Shown here: piece by piece, positions 1-6,693 of the stretch | Layout of the letters: every line of letters starts with the position of its first letter | Position numbering within the stretch: position 1 is the stretch's first letter | From: Hyphomicrobiales bacterium | GTDB taxonomy: Bacteria; Pseudomonadota; Alphaproteobacteria; Rhizobiales; CAYWUX01 | DNA length: 16,430 bases | Direction: 5' to 3' | Assembly (NCBI GenBank): GCA_028279265.1 | Contig: JANQOC010000226.1 | Span: 1-16,430 of the forward strand | Notes under the pieces: model-generated | The model's input: the letters and a program-made list of their open reading frames with translations, nothing else | Told to the model about the DNA's origin: nothing | Databases searched by the model: none | Program-made: the position numbers and the translations under genes

Positions 1-320
1 ACGCGGCCAAGAAGGGCCTTGCCGACGGGTACCTCAACGATAGCACCGGTACGTTTCACCGTGTCGCCTTCGCGAATGCTTCGGTCATCGCCGAAAATCA
101 CGATACCGACATTGTCGACCTCGAGGTTCAGCGCCATCCCGCGGATACCACCGGGAAATTCGACCAGCTCACCGGCCTGCACATTGTCCAGGCCGTAAAC
201 ACGGGCGATACCATCCCCCACGGATAGCACCTGACCGATTTCGGAGACCTCGGCCTCCTGTCCAAAGTTCTTAATCTGCTCCTTCAAAATCGAGGAGATT
301 TCCGCGGCCCGAATATCCAT
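1..320 (-). CDS. atpA: ATP synthase F1 subunit alpha, N-terminal part (cut by window edge)
   Basis: The alpha subunit forms the alpha3-beta3 hexamer of F1 and carries the non-catalytic nucleotide sites of the membrane-bound ATP synthase. Translating the minus strand from the ATG at 320 gives about 106 codons starting MDIRAAEISSILKEQI, followed by the beta-barrel region with VGDGIARVYGLDNVQAGE and EFPGGIRGMALNLE, both typical of AtpA. The Walker A motif and catalytic core lie beyond the window edge. The start overlaps the atpH stop by one base (TGATG), and an AAGAGG-like Shine-Dalgarno lies within the atpH 3' end, so translation is probably coupled to atpH. The remaining genes (expected atpG, atpD, atpC) would lie to the left; that is inference from alphaproteobacterial gene order. 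Confidence 0.97.
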   Translation of the reverse strand, partial: MDIRAAEISSILKEQIKNFGQEAEVSEIGQVLSVGDGIARVYGLDNVQAGELVEFPGGIRGMALNLEVDNVGIVIFGDDRSIREGDTVKRTGAIVEVPVGKALLGR

Positions 321-877
321 CAGCCAACCTCTTTCATGGCAATTTTTAGATTGTTTAATTTGGTTCTGAGCGAACTGTCGATCATCCGGCTTCCCACCTT
401 GACAATCAGTCCACCCAGTAGGGAGGGATCAACGCTGGTGTCGACGCGTACATCCTGCCCTGTCGAAATTCGTAATGTTTCCTTGAGCGATTTCATCTGC
501 TCATCCGTAAGCGCCATCGCCGATGTGACTTCGGCTGCCACTTCGCCCCGGTGATCCGCCAGAATCGCGAGAAAATCGTCGATCATGCCGCCAACGGCGA
601 ACAGGCGGCGGTTGCGGGCGATCAATTCCAGGAAATTGGTTGTCAGCTTGTTGAAACCGGTTTTCTGCAGAATCGCGGACAGTGCCCCGGCCTGCTCTTT
701 GGCGGAAAAGACCGGGCTGCGGATGAGCCTGTTGAGATCTTCGCTTTCGGCCAGAAGATCACGAAAGGCGAGAACATCCTTTTCGACCGCATCGAGTTCG
801 TTGCTTTCAACAGCAAGCTCAAACAACGCCGTTGCATAGCGTCCGGTCATTCCTGTTGCGATTGGATTGTTTGCCAC
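320..877 (-). CDS. atpH: ATP synthase F1 subunit delta
   Basis: The delta (OSCP-like) subunit sits on top of F1 and ties it to the peripheral stalk made of the b subunits. From the GTG at 877 the product is 185 aa, the usual family length. The N-terminal helical domain contains GRYATALFELA. The conserved C-terminal signature DPSLLGGLIVKVGSRMIDSSLR lies at about residues 150-171. I chose the GTG at 877 because it gives the normal N-terminus (VANNPIATG, then TGRYATAL). The open frame extends 23 codons further to a TTG at 946, but that stretch is cysteine- and glutamine-rich and resembles no delta subunit. A further alternative is the ATG at 850. It is the first gene of the atp operon, lying 292 bp downstream of priA, with its stop overlapping the atpA start. 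Confidence 0.95.
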   Translation of the reverse strand: MANNPIATGMTGRYATALFELAVESNELDAVEKDVLAFRDLLAESEDLNRLIRSPVFSAKEQAGALSAILQKTGFNKLTTNFLELIARNRRLFAVGGMIDDFLAILADHRGEVAAEVTSAMALTDEQMKSLKETLRISTGQDVRVDTSVDPSLLGGLIVKVGSRMIDSSLRTKLNNLKIAMKEVG

Positions 878-965
878 TTTTTCTTGCTCTGACTGCTGAA
901 ATTGGTTCTGTCTGCTGGGATGGGGCCTACATTTGTCACAGACCAAGGCGCGTTCTGTTTCGTCT

Positions 966-998
966 CGGATTTTCCAAGTCCGACCCGCCGAAAATCCG
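966..998 (-). repeat. Inverted repeat with 9-bp perfect arms in the atp leader
   Basis: The arm CGGATTTTC (966-974) is matched exactly by its reverse complement GAAAATCCG (990-998) across a 15-base spacer. In mRNA read from the minus strand it would form a stem-loop about 90 bases upstream of the atpH GTG. The arms are seen directly in the sequence. A regulatory or mRNA-stability role is only an inference. Confidence 0.6.
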
Positions 999-1008
999 GC
1001 CCGTCAAA

Positions 1009-1030
1009 GCAACGGAAAAACCGCTGTTGC
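1009..1030 (-). repeat. Short nested inverted repeat in the atp leader
   Basis: On the minus strand the sequence reads GCAACAG CGG TTTTT CCG TTGC. The ends pair (GCAA with TTGC) and enclose CGG/CCG around a T5 loop, with a three-base bulge. GCAAC could alternatively pair with GTTGC. It lies next to the possible -10 element at 1031-1040, so it could fall at the extreme 5' end of the atp transcript or overlap the start point. Confidence 0.4.
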
Positions 1031-1169
1031 TCTAACATAAGCCTAGGTTCGACGCAACACAGAGAATTGCGACAAAAGGCAACTAACCAACAATTTTTAC
1101 AAGATAAAATCGCTGTTCGGGAGCATCGTGAGCGAATCTGGAACGGACCGGGGTCAGGACCACCTGATT

Positions 1170-3377
1170 TCAGAGAAAATTGTAGGGATCGATATCGATA
1201 CTGAGCCTTAAATCGCCCTTTGGACCCTCGATTTCCTCGAGCCACAGGCGCAGATAAGCCTGGATATCGGTCTCACGCGGCGCTTTTATCAGAATACGGA
1301 ACCGATGACGGCCGCGAATGACCGCGATTGGCGCTTCCGCCGGGCCCAAAACCATGATTTTTTCCGATTTCGGCGCTTTCTGCGCGATCATCCGGGCGTA
1401 GTTGACCGCGGCGGTCTTGTCCCGTGCGGAAATGATCAGCGACGCCAGCCGTCCGAAGGGCGGCATACCGGTCTGCTGGCGCAGGCGGATCTCCTGATTC
1501 ATGAAAGCTTCCCGATCACCGGAAATCAGGGCCTGCATCACGGGATGGTCCGGCAGATGCGTCTGCAGCAGGCCCCGTCCCTTGGTGGAACTGCGCCCGG
1601 CGCGACCCGTCACCTGGTTGAGAAGCTGATAGGTGCGTTCGCTCGCCCTTGGATCGGCCTGGCCAAGCCCGAGATCGCCGTCAACAACCCCGACCAGAGC
1701 CAGATTGGGGAAATTGTGCCCCTTGGCGACGATCTGAGTTCCGACGATGATATCCGCCTCGCCTTCGGTAATGGACCTCAGAATTTCCCTCAGAGCCGTG
1801 ATATTGGGAATCATGTCGCTCGACAACAGCGCCAGGTTGGCATCCGGGAAGCGCTCTTCAACCTCTTCGACAACGCGCTCCACTCCGGGGCCGCAGGCCA
1901 CAAGGGAATCCGGCGCCTGGCAGCGCGGACATTGTTTCGGTGGCGGTGTCGCAAATCCGCAATGATGACATTGCAGGAGATGGCGAAACCGGTGCTCCAC
2001 CAGCCAGGCGGCGCATTGAGGACAATCGAACCGGTAGCCGCAGTTGCGGCACAAGGTCAGGGGCGCATAGCCGCGGCGGTTGAGAAACAGCAGCGCCTGA
2101 TTGTTGTTGGCAAGGGTTTCCTTGACTGCATCGACGAGAACCGGGCTTAGCCAGGTTCCTTTTTCCGGCGGATGTTTCTTGAGGTCGATGGTTGCGAGAT
2201 CGGGCAATTCGCTGTCGGAATAGCGTTCCGAGAGCTGAATGTAGCGGTATTTGCCGGACTGGGCGTTGACGAGGCTTTCCAGAGACGGTGTCGCCGAGGC
2301 GAGCACAATAGGCACATCCGCAAGGAGCGCTCGCACCACGGCCATGTCGCGGCCGTGATAGGTGCCCCGGTCCTCCTGCTTAAAGGATGTATCATGTTCT
2401 TCGTCGACCACGATAAGCCCAAGCTCGCAAAATGGCAGATACAGGGCCGAGCGGGCGCCGATAACCGCCCGCGCCTCACCGGCGGCGACAGCGCGCCAGA
2501 TACGCCCGCGTTCGAGCTGAGAGAGCTGCGAATGCCACTCCACGGGTCGGCAGCCGAATCGCTTTTCGAATCGTGACAGGAACTGACTGGTCAGCGCGAT
2601 TTCAGGCAGCAGCAGCAGGGTCTGTTTGTCTTGGCGGAGCGCTTCCGCCACGGCTTCAAAATAGACTTCCGTTTTTCCCGAACCGGTGACGCCATCGATC
2701 AGGGTAACGGTGAAATTCTGTGCCTCGACGACGGATTTCAGGCGATAGGCCGCTTCTTCCTGGACTTCGGTGAGTTCTGTCCGGGCATAATCGGCCCGCG
2801 GAATGACAGGTTTCTTCCTCGGCATCTCAACGCTCACCAGGGTTCCCGCCTTGACCAGACCGTCGATCACGCCGGTGCTGACGCCGGCCTGCCGTGAGAG
2901 ATCGGCTTTCGACCAGATCAGGCCGTTCTCAACGAGATCGAGCACCCGCTGGCGCGCCGCCGTCATGCGTGGCGGCCGTGCGCCCGCCAGGCGGACACCG
3001 AATACGGGCTTTTCGGGTTCGAAGGCACGGCTGGCGGACATCATCATGCGCACGACGGTTCCCAGCGGCATGAGGTTATAGTCCGCCACCCATTGCGCAA
3101 ACTTGATCGAATCCCGGGGCAGGGGCGGTACATCGTACCTGTCGATAATCGATTTCAGCTTTTCCGGTTCAACATCAGGCCCTTCCCGGTCTTCGGGATG
3201 TTCCCACACAACGCCCATGCGCTCATGATTGCCCAGTGGAACGCGGACAAAGTCGCCGAGCGCAACCTCAAGATGCTCGGGCACAAGATAATCGTAGGCT
3301 TTATCCAGCCCCAGGGGCAGGAGCACGGGAAGCGTTTTACCCACAATTGGCCGGTTTTTGTGAAATAAGTCCTGCAA
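1170..3377 (-). CDS. priA: Primosomal replication restart helicase PriA
   Basis: PriA is a 3'-to-5' superfamily 2 DNA helicase that recognises stalled or repaired forks and reloads the replicative helicase. The 735-aa length matches the family. Visible in order: an N-terminal DNA-binding domain starting LPVLLPLGLDKAYDY (16-30), Walker A GVTGSGKT (229-236), DEEH box (325-328), eight cysteines of the two zinc sites inserted in the helicase core (C443, C446, C452, C455, C470, C473, C483, C486), GTQIVAKGHNF (546-556) and QVTGRAGR (588-595). The start is a TTG at 3377, supported by a GGGA five bases upstream. A GTG at 3344 (residue 12) is in frame but has no visible ribosome site. The gene is divergent from the transaldolase gene and upstream of the atp operon, a familiar alphaproteobacterial neighbourhood. 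Confidence 0.97.
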   Translation of the reverse strand: MQDLFHKNRPIVGKTLPVLLPLGLDKAYDYLVPEHLEVALGDFVRVPLGNHERMGVVWEHPEDREGPDVEPEKLKSIIDRYDVPPLPRDSIKFAQWVADYNLMPLGTVVRMMMSASRAFEPEKPVFGVRLAGARPPRMTAARQRVLDLVENGLIWSKADLSRQAGVSTGVIDGLVKAGTLVSVEMPRKKPVIPRADYARTELTEVQEEAAYRLKSVVEAQNFTVTLIDGVTGSGKTEVYFEAVAEALRQDKQTLLLLPEIALTSQFLSRFEKRFGCRPVEWHSQLSQLERGRIWRAVAAGEARAVIGARSALYLPFCELGLIVVDEEHDTSFKQEDRGTYHGRDMAVVRALLADVPIVLASATPSLESLVNAQSGKYRYIQLSERYSDSELPDLATIDLKKHPPEKGTWLSPVLVDAVKETLANNNQALLFLNRRGYAPLTLCRNCGYRFDCPQCAAWLVEHRFRHLLQCHHCGFATPPPKQCPRCQAPDSLVACGPGVERVVEEVEERFPDANLALLSSDMIPNITALREILRSITEGEADIIVGTQIVAKGHNFPNLALVGVVDGDLGLGQADPRASERTYQLLNQVTGRAGRSSTKGRGLLQTHLPDHPVMQALISGDREAFMNQEIRLRQQTGMPPFGRLASLIISARDKTAAVNYARMIAQKAPKSEKIMVLGPAEAPIAVIRGRHRFRILIKAPRETDIQAYLRLWLEEIEGPKGDLRLSIDIDPYNFL

Positions 3378-3483
3378 CGATTTCCCGATTGGCTTTCATT
3401 GTGTACATTCAGACCCGAGGGAATCATTTAAAACCTTAAACGGGCGCAAATAAAGCCGCAGAACGCAATTTGGGGAAAATCAC
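3378..3483. promoter_or_regulatory. Divergent priA / transaldolase intergenic region
   Basis: This 106-bp gap separates two genes read in opposite directions, so it must hold both start regions if each is transcribed from here. It is relatively AT-rich around 3428-3440 (TTTAAAACCTTAAA). The only confident element is the GGGGA Shine-Dalgarno just upstream of the ATG at 3484. I could not identify convincing -35/-10 pairs. Confidence 0.4.
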
Positions 3484-4143
3484 ATGAAGTTCTTTGTCGA
3501 TACCGCCGAAATAGATGATATCCGCGAACTCTCGGAAACCGGCCTGCTTGACGGCGTTACCACCAACCCGTCGCTGATCCACAAAAGCGGCCGCAATTTC
3601 ATCGACGTCATTCAGGAAATCTGCGAAATCGTTCCCGGCCCGGTTAGCGCCGAAGTAGCCTCCGTCGAAGCGGAGACAATGATCGCCGAGGGGCGGAAAC
3701 TGGCGCAAATTGCCGAAAATGTTACGGTCAAAGTCCCCCTGACCTGGGACGGTTTGAAAGCCTGCCGCGCCCTTTCGAACGATGGGACCATGGTCAATGT
3801 CACCCTGTGTTTCAATGCCAACCAGGCACTGCTGGCAGCCAAGGCCGGGGCGGCTTTCATCTCCCCGTTCATTGGCCGTCTCGACGATATTGGACTGGAC
3901 GGTATGGAGCTTATCCAGGAAATCCGCGCCATCTACGACAATTTCGCGGACACCATCGAGACGGAAATTCTCGCCGCCTCGATCCGCTCGGCCAACCACG
4001 TGAAATTCTCAGCCATGGCCGGCGCCGATGTCGCGACAGTACCGCCGGCGGTGCTGAAAGGCCTTGTTAAGCATCCGTTAACGGATGCGGGTTTAGCTAG
4101 TTTCCTGAAAGACTGGGAAAAAACGGGCCAGACCATTTTGTAG
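3484..4143 (+). CDS. tal: Transaldolase, small FSA/TalC-type
   Basis: This is a class I aldolase-fold enzyme that moves a dihydroxyacetone unit between sugar phosphates in the non-oxidative pentose phosphate pathway, in the cytoplasm. At 219 aa it is the short FSA/TalC form and not the longer TalB form. Visible residues are Asp6 in FFVDTAEI, the TTNPS motif with Asn28, and the Schiff-base Lys83 in TVKVPLTWDGL. Glu57 stands where E. coli FsaA has Gln59, and Phe129 (SPFIGRLDD) stands where FsaA has Tyr131. Both match transaldolases, so transaldolase is more likely than fructose-6-phosphate aldolase, although annotation pipelines may label it fsa. GGGGA precedes the ATG. The gene probably forms an operon with xerC 27 bp downstream. 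An exact 18-bp palindrome (4071-4088) lies in its 3' coding end. Confidence 0.94.
   Translation: MKFFVDTAEIDDIRELSETGLLDGVTTNPSLIHKSGRNFIDVIQEICEIVPGPVSAEVASVEAETMIAEGRKLAQIAENVTVKVPLTWDGLKACRALSNDGTMVNVTLCFNANQALLAAKAGAAFISPFIGRLDDIGLDGMELIQEIRAIYDNFADTIETEILAASIRSANHVKFSAMAGADVATVPPAVLKGLVKHPLTDAGLASFLKDWEKTGQTIL
4071..4088. repeat. Perfect 18-bp palindrome inside the transaldolase gene
   Basis: GCATCCGTTAACGGATGC equals its own reverse complement, with GTTAAC at the centre. It lies in frame within codons for Lys-His-Pro-Leu-Thr-Asp-Ala, part of a conserved C-terminal family motif, so protein constraint may account for much of it. No T-tract follows, so it is not an obvious terminator. Confidence 0.7.
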
Positions 4144-4170
4144 CAAGCCCGTCCCCGGATAAATGATCCT

Positions 4171-5175
4171 ATGGCGGACGCGAAAAAGCCCATTGCCGAC
4201 ATCTTCCCCGTTGCGGCGGATACGGAAGCTTCCCTCAACGCCTGGAACGATTATCTGCGAATTGAACGCGATCTCGCGGGAAATACCTGCGAAGCCTATA
4301 TGCGGGATCTGCGGCAATTCTTCGAGTTCCTCGTGGATCATACGGGCCGGCCCGCCGACCTGGATCAGCTGGCGAAACTGGGAACCCGGGAATTTCGCGC
4401 TTTCCTGGCGGCACGCAAGGAAGACAATCTCACATCCCGGTCTCTGGCGCGCGCGCTCTCGGCCATCCGAATGTATTTCCGATTCCTGAAGCGCGAGAAC
4501 TTGTGCGACAATGCCGTCATCGAACGCATCCAGTTACCCAAGATCCCCCACTCGATCCCCAAACCCCTGACCGTTGAAAAAGCGATTGATGTCGTCGCCG
4601 GGGCCAAAGACGGATATGAGCGCGACATTGAACCGTGGATCGGACACCGGGATACGGCGGTCATCACCCTGCTCTACGGATCCGGCCTGCGAATTTCCGA
4701 AGCCATCGGCCTGAACGTCGAGGATGCCCCGACCAGGGGACGGGAATCCCTGATCATCGAGGGCAAGGGCGGCAAAGAACGCCTGGTTCCGGTTCTGCCC
4801 GTGACCCAGCAGGCCGTTGCCGTCTATCTCGACCAGTGTCCCTATCCCGAGACTCCGGACCGGGCCCTGTTTTTGGGGAAGAGAGGCAAGAGGTTGAGCC
4901 CGCGCATCGTTCAGCTGCTGATGGAAAATCTGCGTCAGGCCCTGGGGCTGCCGGACACCGCCACGCCCCATGCCCTGCGCCATTCCTTTGCCACCCATCT
5001 TCTCGGCAACGGCGCCGATCTCAGGCAGATCCAGGAACTGCTCGGCCATGCGAGCCTGTCGACCACCCAGGTCTATACGGAAGTTGACCGCAAACGTCTC
5101 CTGAATGTCTATGAGGCCGCCCACCCGCGGGCCTTTAATCAGCAAACACTGTTTGATTCGATCAAAGACAAATAG
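4171..5175 (+). CDS. xerC: Tyrosine recombinase XerC
   Basis: XerC cuts and rejoins DNA at the dif site with XerD to resolve chromosome dimers before division. The 334-aa protein has an N-terminal SAM-like core-binding domain (about 20-115, including LARALSAIRMYFRFLKREN) and a C-terminal catalytic domain with the full active site: Arg174 (GSGLRISEAIGL), Lys199 (GKGGKER), His267 and Arg270 (TPHALRHSFATHLL), His293 (LGHASLSTTQ) and nucleophile Tyr302. It is somewhat longer than the roughly 300-aa E. coli protein because of extra N-terminal and inserted residues. The ATG at 4171 has only a weak ribosome site. It follows the transaldolase gene by 27 bp and ends 68 bp from the convergent lpdA. Its chromosomal setting, with no integration signs, favours housekeeping XerC over a phage integrase; XerD is the closest alternative. 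Confidence 0.93.
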   Translation: MADAKKPIADIFPVAADTEASLNAWNDYLRIERDLAGNTCEAYMRDLRQFFEFLVDHTGRPADLDQLAKLGTREFRAFLAARKEDNLTSRSLARALSAIRMYFRFLKRENLCDNAVIERIQLPKIPHSIPKPLTVEKAIDVVAGAKDGYERDIEPWIGHRDTAVITLLYGSGLRISEAIGLNVEDAPTRGRESLIIEGKGGKERLVPVLPVTQQAVAVYLDQCPYPETPDRALFLGKRGKRLSPRIVQLLMENLRQALGLPDTATPHALRHSFATHLLGNGADLRQIQELLGHASLSTTQVYTEVDRKRLLNVYEAAHPRAFNQQTLFDSIKDK

Positions 5176-5243
5176 CCCCTGACCTTTCGGTATTGCATGA
5201 CCCGCGCCGTTCAGCGTCTTTCTTCGCTCGCCGGTGCACCCGT

Positions 5244-6647
5244 TCAGATATGCAGGGCGCGCTTGTCGACCGCAAGGGCCGCTTCCTTGACGGCTTCGGT
5301 GAGCGTCGGATGGGCATGGCAGGTGCGTGCGAGGTCTTCCGCCGATCCACCGAATTCCATTATGACCGCCGCCTCGGCGATCATGTTGCCCGCATCCGGT
5401 CCGATGATGTGGACCCCAAGAATACGATCCGTCTTCTTGTCCGCCAGCACTTTGACAAATCCGTCGGTTGTGCGGTTGACCTTGGCGCGGCCGTTTGCCG
5501 TAAACGGAAACTTGCCGACATTGTACTCGATACCGGCTTCCTTCAGCTCTTCCTCGGTTTTGCCGACCGATGCCACTTCCGGATAAGTGTAGATCACGTT
5601 GGGAATGACGTCATAATTGACGTGCCCCTTTTGACCCGCAAGGATTTCGGCAACGGCAATACCTTCATCCTCGGCTTTGTGTGCCAGCATGGGACCGGCG
5701 ATCACATCGCCTATGGCATAAATCCCGGCGACATTTGTCTGGTATCCGGCATCCGTGATAATGCGACCGTGATTGTCCTTGCGCACGCCCAGCTCCTCCA
5801 GCCCGAGACCGTCCGTGTGAGGACGCCTGCCGACCGATACCAACACGACGTCGAAGCTCTGGCTTTCAGCGTCCCCGCCCTTGCTTGGTTCGATCGAAAC
5901 CTTGACGTTCTTGCTGTTGGCTTTTGCTTCGGTGACCTTGTGTCCGAGCTTGAATTTCATTCCCTGTTTTTTCAGGATCCGCTGGAAATTCTTGGCGATC
6001 TCTCCATCCATGCCGGGAATCAGCCGGTCGAGGAACTCCACAACGAGAACCTCGGTACCGAGGCGGCGCCAGACCGAACCGAGCTCGAGGCCGATGACGC
6101 CACCGCCGACGACCAGCATCTTTTTCGGGACCTTGCCAAGTTCAAGCGCCCCGGTTGACGAGACGATACGTTTTTCATCGATCGTCATTCCCGGAAGTTC
6201 CATGACTTCCGACCCCGTCGCTATGACGATCGCCTTGGATTGAATTTTTTGCTTTTTACCGTCATCGGCGGTGATCTCAACCTCGCCGGCGGCAACGATC
6301 TTGCCCAGCCCCTGATAGGCATCGATCTTGTTCTTTTTCAGCAGATAGGCGACGCCGTCGGTGTTTCCTGAAACGCCGTCGTTCTTGTAGGCCATCATGG
6401 CTTTGAGATCGAGTTCCGGCGAGACCTTGATGCCCATATCTTCCATACCATGACCCGCTTCCTCATACATTTCGGAAGCATGAAGCAGGGCCTTGGACGG
6501 AATACAGCCGACATTCAGGCACGTGCCGCCATGGGTGGGCCGTTTTTCGACAACCGCCACCTTTTGCCCGAGCTGGGCCGCGCGAATCGCACAGACATAA
6601 CCACCGGGCCCGGTTCCAATGACAACGAGATCGTATTCTTCTGCCAT
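5244..6647 (-). CDS. lpdA: Dihydrolipoyl dehydrogenase (E3 component)
   Basis: E3 reoxidises the dihydrolipoyl groups of the E2 subunit using FAD and NAD+, and is shared by 2-oxo acid dehydrogenase complexes. The 467-aa protein has an N-terminal FAD-binding GTGPGGYVCA (11-20), the redox disulfide Cys43/Cys48 in GGTCLNVGCIPSK, an NAD-binding GGGVIGLELG (181-190), the second FAD motif AIGDVIAGPM with Asp314, and a C-terminal dimerisation domain with the catalytic pair His446 and Glu451 in HAHPTLTEAV. All key residues are present. The ATG at 6647 has a poor Shine-Dalgarno. It lies 46 bp downstream of sucB, so this is most likely the 2-oxoglutarate dehydrogenase E3 and the last gene of the suc cluster. 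It converges on xerC with a 68-bp gap in which I see no clear terminator. Confidence 0.97.
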   Translation of the reverse strand: MAEEYDLVVIGTGPGGYVCAIRAAQLGQKVAVVEKRPTHGGTCLNVGCIPSKALLHASEMYEEAGHGMEDMGIKVSPELDLKAMMAYKNDGVSGNTDGVAYLLKKNKIDAYQGLGKIVAAGEVEITADDGKKQKIQSKAIVIATGSEVMELPGMTIDEKRIVSSTGALELGKVPKKMLVVGGGVIGLELGSVWRRLGTEVLVVEFLDRLIPGMDGEIAKNFQRILKKQGMKFKLGHKVTEAKANSKNVKVSIEPSKGGDAESQSFDVVLVSVGRRPHTDGLGLEELGVRKDNHGRIITDAGYQTNVAGIYAIGDVIAGPMLAHKAEDEGIAVAEILAGQKGHVNYDVIPNVIYTYPEVASVGKTEEELKEAGIEYNVGKFPFTANGRAKVNRTTDGFVKVLADKKTDRILGVHIIGPDAGNMIAEAAVIMEFGGSAEDLARTCHAHPTLTEAVKEAALAVDKRALHI

Positions 6648-6693
6648 GATTTATCTACCCGCTTTCATGTTCAACAATGCATCCGCCGACGGC

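Larger units (their letters stand above)
878..1169 (-). promoter_or_regulatory. priA-atpH intergenic region and probable atp operon leader
   Basis: This 292-bp gap holds no convincing gene. Read on the minus strand it should contain the promoter and 5' untranslated leader of the atp operon. It contains two hairpin-capable repeats (966-998 and 1009-1030) and an AT-rich TTATGTTAGA element at 1031-1040 that could act as a -10 region, although no good -35 partner is visible at 16-18 bp spacing. No T-tract follows either hairpin in the direction of transcription, so I see no rho-independent terminator for priA. That the region is the atp leader is inferred from gene order. Confidence 0.5.

Noticed and set aside
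1189..1200. 12-bp palindrome ATCGATATCGAT near the priA 3' end
   Set aside because: It encodes the conserved Ile-Asp-Ile-Asp residues, and repeated Ile/Asp codons easily give such a sequence. No other support.
847..1245. A 132-codon minus-strand frame spanning the priA end and the atp leader
   Set aside because: It overlaps both neighbouring genes out of frame, has no recognisable motif, and much of it lies in the structured leader.
4171..5175. Tyrosine recombinase as evidence for an integrated element
   Set aside because: There is no attachment-site repeat, tRNA, phage gene or composition shift around it. It sits in conserved housekeeping context and reads as XerC.
5176..5243. Bidirectional terminator between convergent xerC and lpdA
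   Set aside because: I looked for a GC-rich stem with T/A tails on either strand in this 68-bp gap and found none.
5193..6158. A 321-codon open frame on the plus strand inside lpdA
   Set aside because: It is antisense to the lpdA FAD/NAD domains, with no ribosome site or recognisable domain.
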